DNA of 64,000 nt from NCBI GenBank assembly GCA_033816765.1, contig CM066290.1, forward strand, positions 2,418,001 through 2,482,000, in the 5' to 3' direction. Below are positions 1-11,136 of this stretch, piece after piece. The notes beneath the pieces were generated by a model. That model had not been told where the DNA came from, ran no database searches, and worked only from the letters and a program-made list of their open reading frames with translations. Source of the stretch: Nothopassalora personata. Taxonomy: Eukaryota; Ascomycota; Dothideomycetes; Mycosphaerellales; Mycosphaerellaceae. The position numbers and the translations under genes are program-made. Numbering within the stretch: position 1 is the first letter of the stretch; each line of letters starts with the position of its first letter.

Positions 1-275
1 TAGCCAGAGTTGTCCTGCAATCCGCCACACCGAGCACGGTTCATTCGAGATCATGGTCCAAGCCGGGCGGGATCACAACCATTCAGACCAAAATCTTATA
101 ATACCCCCTTAGTCTAGTCAACCTCAGCCGGCGGCATCATCGTCCCGAACCCAAGAAGGTCTTCCCAAACGGCATCTCAAGCACCTCGCCACCCGACTCT
201 CCGCCACTCCCCTCTCTGGTAGTGGAATTTCATCCAAGAGAACCGGCATCGATCCCGGAGTCGGGAAAGATCTCC

Positions 276-1208
276 TCAACGACTCCCATCGCCTCGAAAA
301 TACTGCCGCAAAGTTCTAATTTGCAGATTTGGCAGTCGCCATGCTCGGGGTTGAAAGCCATGAGGAGCACAGCGTGAGTTGTGTCGATGGTGGTGTAGTG
401 GATCGAGACGCTGTGGGGGACCGGGCAAGGCGAATCCGTAGAGGGTGAGGCGAGGGTGGATGGGAGTACAGAGTTTGAGGTCTCCGTCTGTCATGGTGAA
501 GGGTGTGGCGTAGTCCTCGAAGAGGATGGGAAATGTAGCATCTTCAGGCCCTGGGTTGAGCCATTCGTCGAAGTCGAAGTTGAAGCCGCAGTCGAGGTCT
601 GGAGTCTGCAGTTTTCTGAGTGCCGTGGACGAGTTGGAGAGACTCTCGGCAGAAGCCTCCGTAACAGCAGGCGTAATCAGAGCTGCATCCACAGCGATGG
701 TCGAGGACGAGACTGGGTCCACTCGCCTTCTACTCTCCCTTCGACTCAACGCATACTCCCTGGGCGTCGCACCCGTAGCCTTCTTAAAACATCGATGGGA
801 AATTGAAACGTCGTCAACCCAGCACTCTTCGCCAGAGCCTCCAGTTTCGGCAAAGCTGCATCCTCTGGTAATCGTTCCAGCATAGCACGCACTTTCTCAA
901 ATACTCTGGTCCGTCTCCGGGACGAATTTCGCCAGCTCTGGTTTACAACGTTTGCAAGCACGATATCCAGCAGCTTGGGCCGCTGCGTCGGTTTCGTAGA
1001 ATTCCACGTTGGAGCGTCTACATAGGCGGGCTTTGCAGGTGGGGCGGCAGAAGATCTGGGATGGGTGTTATTCAGGTTGATAAGAGGTGGATTGATGTTT
1101 GCGTCCTTTGGTTGTTTTGACGCAGTATACGAAACGGCCTTCTGCGTGGGAGTCTCGATCTCGAAGTGCGGCCCGGCGCGATGTCTCGGTGTTGTAGGTG
1201 TAAGCCAT
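276..1208 (-). pseudogene. Ada-type zinc / AraC-HTH regulator, frame-disrupted
   Basis: The start is taken at ATG 1208, where a protein opens with MAYTYNTETSRRAALRDRDS and reaches FVYCVKTT. After a gap that looks like an intron (acceptor CAG at 1056) it resumes with IFCRPTCKARL and later YRACKRCKPEL. This CxxxC...CxxC pattern is the metal-binding domain of Ada-like DNA-alkylation-response proteins. An AraC-type helix-turn-helix follows (LAKSAGLTTFQF, then FKKATGATPREYALSRRESR). No methyltransferase PCHR motif is present. The frame changes between the zinc and HTH parts and again inside the HTH, where two extra bases separate TTFQF from HRCFKK. These changes are too close together to be introns, and no good donor was found for the first gap. 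The C-terminal 150 residues are low-complexity. It is probably a decaying regulator gene; sequence error is the alternative. Confidence 0.6.
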
Positions 1209-1773
1209 TTTGTGCATAGCATGGGATCTGCTTGAGGAAGAGACGAGCGTTCATTGAGGTATAGTGAAGTGTAGCTGCAGCTGTGACAGCAGGATCGCAG
1301 TGGAGCATCGCTGTGAAGTGACCAATGGGAGTGCGTGAAGCCTCTATGTCGTCCCTCTGGAAGTCGTGCAGCATAACTCAGCTGCGCTGCCATGTTCACG
1401 AGTAATGCTGAAACCTTTGTTTACGCCGCAAGACATTCCTTAACCGGAATTGCTTCCCCAACTTCGCTCGTAGCGTTGAGGTCTCCTGCTACGACCCGCC
1501 TTGATGAATCAGTGTCGAAAGGACGACTGAGAAGGACTCATACTCTCGTGTACATCATGCTAATGCTGTAGGTAGTGCTGTTGGACACCTGCTGTATTAT
1601 GCCCATCATCAAGCCAATGCCAACTCCCTCCAATGAACCTCACGGACCACAAACTCCTGCCAACACCCAACGCTGTCCAATATGAAATGCGAAATGACCC
1701 AGATATCAACACCGAAAGTCATCCTAATCGTCACGTCAAGTCATTCAGACCTCATCGAAATCTCTCGGCTTCG

Positions 1774-4439
1774 TCACCCCAACCACCCGTGTTCATCATC
1801 ATTGGAATTCGTCTTCGAAAACTTAAGTCCAAGATCTAACTTTGGCGCCTCAAGCAACGGCGCATCCAGCCGTGGCGGCTTCTCTTGCTTCTTCTTTGGG
1901 CTCTTCTTCGGGCTGGCTTTCATCGCGTTTTCCTTGACTTCCTCGTCTGTGGGACCTTCACGGACAAAGCGTGTGTCACACCCATCTTCTGCCGCAGCCG
2001 CGACCCAAGCACGAAGACCGTCGTGAACACCAGAGTAGAATTTCTCTTTGCAAGTCCGCATCACGGTACCCATGACTTTCTCAAAGCCCGAGGCTCGGAG
2101 TTCGTCGCGGAGAGTGTTGCGAGCATCCGGTGTTGGGAGAGAGGCAACAAGGCCATTAAGGAGGTCGAGGTGTGCTGTGAGATATGTGGTGGCGTCCCAC
2201 TCGACGCCCCCGATGTACGGCGCCGCGGGTACTGGTGGTCGCGATCCAGGGAAATGGCGTTGCGTGTATGTCGCCTGCAGTGCCTTGGCTCGGTCTTCGT
2301 CGTTAGCGTTGACGTTACTGTGGGAGCTGCTGGGCTTTGGTAGTGGAACCACGTTGAGTTGATGGAGGAAAATCCAGAACACCTCTTTGGTCACGTTGGA
2401 CACTTCCCGGCACCAGACTTTATATGGTCGAGGAACGCGCATGCCTAGGACGAAGTCGACAGGCCGTGTGTCCTCGGGCCTTTGTTGCTCGCCCAGGAAC
2501 GCAAGGATTCTTCGAGCGCGGGATTCGAGATTCGCGGGCGACTCGCTTGTTGCTGAGGAAAGGAAGTTGACTGCGATGATTAGCTTCGCCACGTCACTGG
2601 TAGTATGGCCGACTTACAGAGCACGTTGATGATGATCGTTCGGGTGGTATACTCCGCGGGCCCTTTCTTCTCCTCATCAAAGAGCATCCCAAGAAGAGCT
2701 GGGAACAGATCATCTGCAACCTGGTTCAGCTCCGCCAAGGCGCGCTCTGTTGTGCATAACCCCTTGAGGCAAAGTAAAGTCTCATGAAGCAGCTGATCTT
2801 CGTGATCCTCCCTCCACTCGATCTCCATCGTCCGATGCAACAACGCAACAATCTCCGCCATCCCGCCCTGAGAGATGAAACTATCCACCCACGCCACCGT
2901 CTCATTTCGAAGCAGTATCCGCAGCTTGTGGAGTCGTCCGACCTCAACCTTTGTCGGATTAGTGTTCTTTTGCAGGTAAGAGATGTAATCTGCAGGAAGA
3001 GCCGGCGCTCCACTCCTCCGTCCAAAAGAGCCTGTTGGGGTTGTCGGTGCAGTGTGCTGGCCCACGATCGGACTGTCCTTCGGTATCTCGATTGATGTTG
3101 GCCTGGCTTTACTCTGAGCACGCGCTCGCTTCGAGGGCGACTCACTCTTATTCTTCTTCTCGCCTCTCGAGAAGGTGAAGGTTCTGCTACGGGTCCTCGA
3201 GCGCTTCGTGGACTTGCTATCCTCCTCCTCCTTCTTCTCCGCTGCAACCTCAGCCACTTGCGGTGACGACCTGGTCTTGTCCAGATCACCAGTGATTGTT
3301 CCCGGAGGCGTGTTGCCCCTTGAGCCTTCATCTTGCTTGATGAAGTCTGCCTTGACTCGGAGCGTCAATGTCCGCATCTTCTGTCGCATTGGCTCAGGGA
3401 TGTTTCGAGCATCCAGCACTGCCTCGAATGCCGCATCGACTGCCTGCGGATCGAGTGGTGCCTCCTCCTTCTTGGTGTCTGCTTGTGCATCCCTCGTCTT
3501 GCCGGAGAATGCTGCCGCCAGCGCTGCAACTCTGCCACCACGCTTGTTGATGTCTAACTTCTCCTTCGCGGGCGCCTGCTCTGTGCTACTTCCACTCGTC
3601 TTGCGGTCAGGATCACGGCCAAGTAGTCTCGACCGCTCCATTGACACTCTACCAGGCAATATGGGCATATCCTTCTCACTGATGCCTTGCGACCTCCTCT
3701 TCTCATCCACACTCGATCTCGCACTGATCTTCCTGCTGATGACATTCATGAAGCTATCCGAAGTCGGCAGGTAAGCGCTGTGCGGTCGATCGCGACTGAG
3801 CGTGGGTCTCAGCTCAGGCTGGTCGAGAGTGCCATTGAAGTTTCGCTGTTTGCTGGGAGAGTAGTCTTCTCTGGGCGTGTACTTTGCCATCTCGTCCTTG
3901 CCGTTCTTCGGTGACGTGTTGCCCGTTCGGTGACTATCGAGGCGGCCGCGGCTCTCGGGACGTGAGGCGTTCAAGTTGGGCTGAGAGGAGAAGTGCGCCC
4001 AGATCGGGGTCTCCGGAGGTTGTTGTGTGGCAGAGACGGGCGGAGTGGTGTTCTCTTTGTCGCCGGCCCCGTGCTTCGCCAAATCCTTGCTGGACCTGTT
4101 CATCTTGGCGAAGACAGCAGCGAGGTTGGTCGACGACTTTTTCGACATCTTGGCTGCCTTGGCCTTCTCCTCGTTGCCTCTGCCCTTCTTCGACGGCGAC
4201 GCCGGCGGTGACTGCACATTGCCTGCTCGTTCTCGCAGTCCACCGCGGAGATGCGCGGGTGGATGGTCGGGCGGCAGTGTTGGGCAGGACTCGATGCTGC
4301 ATTCGCTGTGGGCATTGGCAGGCGAAGGCTCGGGGGAAGCTGCTCGCGACTTGGGCGACACCAGCGATCTCAGCATGATGCCCGTCTTGGAGCTGGGGTG
4401 GCGGCGGTGCTGAGGCGGCGGCTTGACATTCGTCTCCAT
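1774..4439 (-). CDS. Formin-type GTPase-binding (Drf_GBD-like) protein, Rid1-like
   Basis: Two exons, 4439-2618 and 2570-1774, join across a 47-nt intron (donor GTAAGT, branch CTAAT, acceptor GCAG) to give 872 residues. The first 470 or so are disordered and rich in Ser, Pro, Lys and Arg. The ordered part begins near LPADYISYLQKNTNPTKVEV and resembles the Rho-GTPase-binding/FH3 region of diaphanous formins (WVDSFISQGGMAEIVALL, then LHETLLCLKGLCTTERAL). No FH1 or FH2 domain follows, so it should not nucleate actin. Fungal proteins of this layout have been called Rid1-like, and a role as a Rho/Cdc42 effector in polarity is inferred. The C-terminus is Lys-rich (SPKKSPKKKQEKPP). Starts at 4448 and 4493 are also in frame; 4439 is preferred because METNVKPPPQHRR opens a typical tail. 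Confidence 0.75.
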
Positions 4440-4759
4440 CGCCGACATGTGCAAGGAAAGTCGTGGTCGTGCACAAGCAAAGACGGATGACACACAAGCG
4501 TTGTTGCTATTGTGGTGCTAGCTGATCTGGTCATGGCACCGGTGCACCCATGACGAAGGGCAGAAGAAGTGTTGATGGCACGCGAGAAAGTGGGTTGCCC
4601 AGCAACGACGGGTCGCGAAACTCACACGCTTTCATGTACAGTAGAAGGAACACCATCGAATATTGACCTCCGTCACCTAGGCAATAGGCGGATTTGATGC
4701 TGCCGTGCCCCACATGCGACCCGGCTTCACCCGCACCCTCCTTCCACCTTCGAATCTCC

Positions 4760-5183
4760 TCACTTCCAAGCCGGCGCTCCCTCTGGTATAGGACCGGGAA
4801 ACATGACCTGAACGTCTGCCAGCTTGCCATCTCTCATCGTGTAGAAGGCCACTTCTTGAAACCGAACCTCCCTACCATCTTTTCCCAGATGCGACATGTC
4901 GAACCAGCCACAGATACTCGGCCCTTGCTGCATATCGATGGCGATCTTACGTGGCATCCAGCGCAGTTGTGGCCACTTCTGGATCTGTCTCGTCAGAGCC
5001 TCCTGGAACCCAACCCGGCCAACTGGCTGGCCTTGGACGATGAAGTCTTCATTAACAAATTTGTCCCAGGGCTTCGAACTTGTATGATTGGATGGTGGCC
5101 AGGTACTCAAGATACCAGGCTCGAACTTCGTCGTACCACCTCTCGATGGCCACCTGGATGTTATGCTGCAGGTGGTAGGCCTT
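4760..5183 (-). pseudogene. SnoaL/NTF2-like fold protein fragment, frameshifted
   Basis: One frame reads HNIQVAIERWYDEVRAWYLE and LATIQSYKFE. The next frame continues PWDKFVNEDFIVQGQPVGR and ends at REVRFQEVAFYTMRDGKLAD...QVMFPGPIPEGAPAWK. Together they have the helix-then-sheet layout of SnoaL-like polyketide-cyclase or NTF2-fold proteins (about 130 residues). The two halves join only by a one-base frame change near 5080, with no intron signals. The upstream frame carries a stop just before the first half, so no good start is visible. I judge it a degraded small enzyme-like gene; a missed short intron cannot be excluded. Substrate and role cannot be told. Confidence 0.4.
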
Positions 5184-6246
5184 TTAGAGCTTCGGTGGAA
5201 AAGTACCTGGCAAGGAGCGTAGATCCACTTGACAGTTATAACCTCAGAACAGGCCTGCGGAGCACATAGTTTGACAGGCACGACGCGCATCGATCATACT
5301 TCAATATCCCAGCCCGACCCCAAGCTCTTTACAAAGAGCTTGATAATAAGCATCGCCCTCGGCGACCTCGGCGCTTGTGCTTTCTCCCACTCAAGCCAAG
5401 CTGTACCCTCGGACCACAATCTTCCGCAGGATATACCACGACCTTCAGCGCTGCATGCTCGCCCCGTTCGTCTTGCTGGCGTTGGGCTGCTGGTAGCAGA
5501 TTGGCAGTATTTCTCAGAGGGGTCGTAGGCGCCGCTGCTGATGGGTATGGCTTGCTCGATGCGATTGGAATGACTTCGGCGCAATGCTGTCGAGGAAAGT
5601 TTCGCCTGGTCGACCTCGCGTTTGCCCGCTCATCGGGGCATAGGCTCAAGGGACAGTCCCATTACGCAGCTGATACTTGTCAGTACTGGCCATACAACGT
5701 CGGCATCTCAGCGCCGCCTCCAGCATATCCAAACCCGCCAAATGGAGCTCGATCTTAGCGGACATGAGTACGAGGAACCGCCAGATCGCCTACTCGCGGA
5801 GGTCATCTTGCTCGCCGGGATTTCATGAAATCTCTCATTGAATCATTGATCTGCAGGTCACTGGTTCTGGAAACGGCGTGCTGACCGCCTTCTGAGGTTT
5901 GAAATTTGGTGCCAGATTGTGTACTAGTGCTTCCTTTGTCGGTGAGTAACTCCTATAGGGACAATTATGTCTTGTATCACTCCTATAGGGACAATTATGT
6001 CTTGTATCACTCCTATAGGGACAAATAGGGATGCCAAATTACTACCGTAGGGACACATTCTAGCACGGCCTAAGGTCTGTCCTAGTCCGCTCTTTGCAAT
6101 CGATATATCTGTGCTTGTATAGGAGGTTATACAGACTATATAAGCGACTGCTTTTTGCGACTGCTTTGCGGCCTGTGCTAAAGCATTTACCCGCTCTACA
6201 TACTACAAACTCTGAGATCTCGAACCTCAAATTTTTAGGAGTTCGA
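5184..6246. other. Gene-poor stretch with one short tandem repeat
   Basis: Several overlapping open frames exist here, but none shows a recognisable domain, coherent intron signals or a plausible start. Apart from the 30-bp tandem repeat at 5949 I see nothing supportable. Confidence 0.5.
5949..6024. repeat. 30-bp tandem repeat, about 2.5 copies
   Basis: Two identical copies of a 30-bp unit beginning ACTCCTATAGGGACAATTAT are followed by a partial third copy and a diverged GTAGGGACAC word. It lies in non-coding DNA. Confidence 0.9.
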
Positions 6247-7179
6247 TCACAAATCTTCAACTATTAACGATATATATAATCTAGGTAGTGCGCGAACGAT
6301 GTTCCTGCATGGCTTGAAGTCTCGAGCCGAGCGGGCGAGCATTAGAGGCGCACCGTCTGCCCTATCCGGCACGTAATCACTAAGCCAGGCGGATATTGTC
6401 TCGTCGTATGCGTCTCGGATGATCTCAAGCTGCAGTCTTGCCAAGTCACGCTTGCCTTCGCCATGCCGGAGGGACATGTTGACGCCGAAGAGACCGAGCA
6501 TCCAGTACGCGTTGTCCTCAGTGCTTGTAGATTTTCGACCAGCAGCCCAGCTCATCTTTCGAGCAATCTGAGAACGTTTTGATTAGCTGGGTCGCGAAGC
6601 ACTTCAGCTGGGATTTCAGTCGTACGACTGACGTCCCACTGTATGTTTTCATCATGTAGGTGTGCCTGAGCAGTTGGACCTTGAAACTCATGAGGTCCTA
6701 CTCTGCGCTTGCGCCACAGGATCTTCCAGCCTTTGCTGACCAAAATGACCTGTCTTAGGGCCAAGAGCTCTTGCAGAGTTCAGGCTCTGTCGAACCACTC
6801 GGAGCCCACGGGCGCCTCCATGAACTTGACCTGATTCCCGCCCGCTGCTGAAGCACTCACGTCTGCCAGGTATGCATAGCACTCTTCTGCATTCGCGTAC
6901 CACGCGAACATAGAGTCGATCGCGTCGAGGAGTTCTGCACTACCGCGCTTGTCAATGCGCACAGTGTCCACCCAGGCCCAGGTATTGCCCCGTCTCCGCG
7001 CAAAATCGCAGAATTCGAGGACTTTCTGATGATCTTGGCTTTGCTTCCTGCGGCCCTTGATGAACTCCGTGCATGTTAGTTCGTCTTTCGACCAGCGGTG
7101 GCTGAGTATTGCGCATGTTTTGACATCCTCTTCAAAGGACTGTTTTAGTTCAAGACTTGGTGGTATTGATCAGGCGCAT
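6247..7179 (-). pseudogene. Heterokaryon incompatibility (HET) domain protein, broken
   Basis: HET proteins trigger cell death after fusion of unlike hyphae. The start MRLINTT at 7179 matches the usual HET N-terminus. Core motifs follow in order: CAILSHRWSKDEL, KVLEFCDFARRRGNTWAWVD, IDKRGSAELLDAIDSMFAWY, ECYAYLADVS, SEWFDRA, TLQELL, KMSWAAGRKSTSTEDNAYWM and LFGVNMSLRHGEG. At least three lesions break it: a one-base shift eight codons after the start; TGA in place of the conserved Trp before TLQELL (6780-6782); and a frameshift before KMSW near 6560. The conserved Cys-Cys of WVDTCCID reads WVDTVRID here. The remaining C-terminus is short. It is most likely a pseudogene. Confidence 0.8.
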
Positions 7180-7646
7180 TTCTCGGCTGAGCTGTTGTGC
7201 AATGCTTCCGGGCCCATCGGGCTTGCATTAGCGCCATGCAGGTAGAGCATAGTAGCGGATGAGAGCGATGCATCTCTCCAAGAACTCTGGCGCAAGCTCG
7301 AACTTGTCCAGGCGTCATTGCTCTGCATGGTATATGGCCTATACTCGAAGGCAAGCGCGCCGCGACCAATAATCGATCGCGGCAGAACTAGATCCTAATG
7401 CTTCGCCGAAGCATGATTACAAGTGCGTACTCTGCTATACAGCGGCAGTGAACTTTGTCCTCAGCCCTTGGTTAGAGATGCGCCCATTCCAGCCTTCAGC
7501 TGTTCGACACGAATCAAATGTGATCTTCCACTGTTGTCATGAAAGACCATTCCCTAACGCCGCGCAGAGCAATATGGATGCTGGGTATCAACGTAAAAGT
7601 AATAAGTGAAAGCGCCATTTCAATCCGTGGCCAAAGCAGAGCAGAA
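7180..7646. other. Intergenic, nothing recognised
   Basis: Short spacer between the broken HET gene and the DUF7918-type gene, both on the minus strand. No RNA gene or repeat was recognised. Confidence 0.4.
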
Positions 7647-8757
7647 TTAGTCGTCTGTGAGGTCCACAATCACGACATCGGGATCGTTGGAGGTGTGGCG
7701 GCGCTTTGAAGGTCCAGTGATGACTTCAAGCCCGTCGTCCCCGCCGCCGTCTGTGACAGTGACGGACCTTGCACGCTTCTTACGCTTCTCACCCTCGCGC
7801 TTGATACGCATGGCGGAGGTTTCACGCTCTCGCATCTTACGCAAGAGCTGTCGCATTTCCTCCGGATTGAGCTCGTCAGGGTCGCGATCCTCGAGGGGAA
7901 CGGGCGACGGACTTCGAGGAATCACTCCCTCGATCTGAAGGTCCTCTGTAAAGAGTGTCAGGTGGTGTCGTTGGTCCAGTAGGGACAGCACTTACTGCGC
8001 GAGCGATAGCTGAAGTTAAACACAGCAAATGGTACTTTGCCATATGGATATGTGACGTTGACATAGTTCACCCGTCCAGCGCGTGGCACGGGGGCTTGTA
8101 GACTAGACATTGTCAGCACCAGGATACGAACAGCCTGAAGAGTGAACTTACGTCGCGTGGTTGGAGATCGCCCGACCCTTGAGGCACTTCTCTGGCACGT
8201 CGGACTGGAAAGCTGCCTTGTGATCTGGAATTTCATCCCGTCTGTTCTGGTCGTCCCCACCGTTGCGTGTCCATATGCACTTCACGGAGATCTGGCCCAA
8301 ATGCTTGAATTCCTCCAGCTTCTGCTCCGCGGTATTGATGGGCGCATCAGCTACTGAAGGTCAGTAGAGACCCTACAGTAAATGGCTGCATGAACATACT
8401 CGTCTGGAGTTGGGCGAATGCGAACCTTTGCACAACCATTCCGTTTGCAGTGTTTGTCTCAATGCCTTCGACTACGTGTTTGCACGCTACCTTGTTTCGC
8501 CCATTTATAGTATAGATCTTAGATACCATCCACTTTCCATCGAGGTATACCTTCACGGTGACAGTGTCGTCCCGATGCCGTGCGCTCTCTGGCGTGGCCG
8601 AGAATTGAACCGCAAAGTTCGCGCCTGCTACAGCCTCGACGAACTTTGTGATGGTATTGGGGTCGTCCTCATCTAAATCGTCCAAGTCATACTCCGCCAG
8701 CTCTACACCATTGACCCTCAGGCGTACGTCTACGCCAGGGTAGCTGTAATGCTTCAT
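7647..8757 (-). CDS. DUF7918-type fungal protein of unknown function
   Basis: Four exons (8757-8400, 8353-8152, 8102-7996, 7945-7647) joined by three 46-50 nt introns (donors GTATGT, GTAAGT, GTAAGT) give 321 residues in one frame. The N-terminal part (MKHYSYPGVDVRLRVNGVEL, acidic DLDDLDEDDP, then YLDGKWMVSKIY) and the motif YPYGKVPFAVFNFSYRSR are typical of a widespread family of fungal hypothetical proteins that I recognise as DUF7918. The C-terminal third is charged and helical (MRQLLRKMRERETSAMRIKR), with a basic KRKKRARS patch that could be a nuclear signal and an acidic end VVIVDLTDD resembling a SUMO-interacting motif. No enzymatic residues are evident. The gene looks intact. The family's function is unknown. 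Confidence 0.8.
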
Positions 8758-9373
8758 CTTGAGCTGCTCTATCGCGGTCTCCGAGGTGCTGTACGGAAGG
8801 CGGACCAGAAGGAGGTGGTATGAGTTGACGCGAGAAGTGGTAAGCCGAGAGAAGGATTTGACGCGTGACGCAAAGCAAGTGCGTTCAGGCGAGCGGATGC
8901 CTCAGCCTCACATGTAGTTCCATCAGTTCTAGTCTTCGGCAATCATCGCGCTAGCTACCCGAGACACGTGCTTGACGCGACCACACCTTCTCGAAATCTT
9001 TTCCGCTTAGGCTGCGCTCCGGGTGATATCGCTGGTATATGTCAATCTCTTCCTGGGAAGATCCACGACAAAGACATTCACCGCCGACTAGAACTATCTG
9101 TCCCCGGCATATCAGTCTATCTGCCTTGACACGTCAGGCGGCCTTGAGTCGTCCATGGTCAGGCTTCGGAGCGCACTCCACGGCCAAAGCGGTGTCCAAT
9201 CGAGATCTACTTGGTCTATGATATGCACCATAAGGACCTGATTCGGGGAGCTTGAAGCTGATATGCTGGCTAACTCGCTCAACCCATCAGGTTTGAGCAG
9301 TAAGACATTTCACGGCCTTTCCAACTCAGCCTTGTCGTCTTCGTCCCTCTATTTGACCTCACAACCGTCACGA
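8758..9373. other. Intergenic region between divergent genes
   Basis: Probably contains the promoters of the minus-strand DUF7918-type gene and the plus-strand NUP gene. No recognisable site or coding region. Confidence 0.4.
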
Positions 9374-10669
9374 TGCAGCGTGCTTCGCTGCTGACCGTCT
9401 TACTATGCAGCTATTCTGCACTTGCGGCCCGTGCGGTGCGCGCCCTGGCGTCCTAAGACGTGGCATCACTCGAGAAAGGCAACAACAGATATCCATCCAA
9501 CAGAAAGCCCGACTCCATGTCATCTCACCTAAAATCTTCATCATCAGCACGCTCGACGGCGAGAACGAAGCCTGGCAGAACATCTCAGACTTCGACATCT
9601 ACGACTAGAACATTACGGTCCCGGGTCTCTCTCCCATATTTTCTCAAGCACACTGAACATCTGACGGCAATATATGTCAAATGACGACCGGCGAGGGCGA
9701 TATCAACGCAGCAGTCTCCATACCCGTCCTCTCCGTGCCAAACAGCTTCAATTTGACATCGACCTACTTCCTCATGGTCGGCGTTGGCGGCATAAACCCC
9801 CACATTGCCGCTACAGGCTCCGTGTCCTTCTCTCGCCGCGCCGTGCAATTCGACCTGCAATACAAGTTCTCACACAAACCAGTCCCTGAGAATGCCACCT
9901 CAGGCTATCAACCTTAGGCTGCGAACTATCCCGACGAGTACCATTCCGGAGGATACCCAGGGGAAATTTACGGCACGGAGTTGTTTTCGCAGAAAAGGCG
10001 AGGACCCTCAGCGGATCTGCATATTGTAAGCGGCTTATGTATATTCAACTCACGGAAGCGTCCGAACGGAATGATAATCTCAAGAAACGAGCAGTCCATT
10101 TCGCTTGAAAAGCTGCTCTCAACGATACAGATGCTGCGCAGTCGTACCGGTCCAAGTACCCCTACGCCCCGGCAAAGCAGCCACCCACTATAGCAGAGTG
10201 CGACACAGGCACAAGCAATAACTACTGGTCCGGCATTATTCTCGGCGACGCCCTTAGCGACAGCACCAAACATCTCACGAACGGCTCCGGTGTCTACTGC
10301 AACACGCAGCAAGAAGATAACGCTATCCTCGAAGCGCTGATGCGAGGCGAGTTGGCTGGGAAGCTTGACTTCAGCCGCATCATTATTGTGAGAAGTGCTT
10401 TGGATTTTGATCGTGCGTCGTCTGAAGAGCCTGGGGTCTTCCACTTGCTGCATGCGAAGCAGGAGCTGTGCGGGCGAAGTATCAGGAGCCTTTACCTCGT
10501 CGGGAGTGAAATTGCAAGGAATGTGGTTGAGGAGTGGGAGAAGGTTGATAGGGATGCAGTCCAATCGGAGAATTATGTTGGGGATCGTTGGAATAGTCTT
10601 GGGAGTGAGGTTCAGGGTGGGCCGGATATTGGAACGGTGGGGATCTGCATGAATGGATCAAACCAGTGA
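9374..10669 (+). pseudogene. Purine nucleoside permease (NUP family), multiply disrupted
   Basis: ATG 9374 opens a hydrophobic leader (MQRASLLTVLLCSYSALAAR). Segments typical of fungal NUP proteins (nucleoside transport or extracellular nucleoside handling) follow: PKIFIISTLDGENEAW, NITVPGLSPIFSQAH, TTGEGDINAAVSIPVLS, MVGVGGINPHIAATGSVSFS, LNDTDAAQSYRSKYP, SGIILGDALSDSTK, LTNGSGVYCNTQQEDNAILE and GKLDFSRIIIVRSALDFDR. The main frame has TAG at 9606, TGA near 9651, TAG near 9915 and TGA after AVHFA near 10110. There is also a frameshift near 9990-10030, and the leader is out of frame with the body. Nearly the whole family length survives, so decay is recent. The end at 10669 follows SNQ. Confidence 0.8.
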
Positions 10670-11136
10670 CGGCTGTGGACGAATCTCAGTGCCTGTGCTG
10701 AAGCTCAACGACATCTTGAACATCGAATTTGGCGGACAATGTTCCCTTAAACAGCCTGGCGCGCTGCCTCGCTTGGATTGCTACCGTCCTGGCGATTCAT
10801 TCACGCCTTAGCGTGTTCGAGCAAGGACGTTTGTTTTGACGATCAGGCGAGACGTGCGGCGGCAACGACTTTGTCCAGCCCCTGGAGATCAGTCCAAATT
10901 CATTACGGTGTGTGTTACATCAGGAGTACTACACGCACCACGATATTGCTCGGTGCATTTCCATGGCATCTCCAGTAAGCAAAGTATCATCGTTGTCGTC
11001 GTCGTCCTGTTGTCCGCGATCTGTCCATACACAAATCATGAGCAAGTCCTCGCCTTTCCACGCCATCCCATCAGGAGCCATACAATGCCATTACAGCTGT
11101 CATGCAATCATTCGCAGCTCGCGGCTCTCCTCACCA
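10670..11136. other. Intergenic, nothing recognised
   Basis: Spacer between the NUP pseudogene and the bromodomain gene. The short open frames look like chance. Confidence 0.4.
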
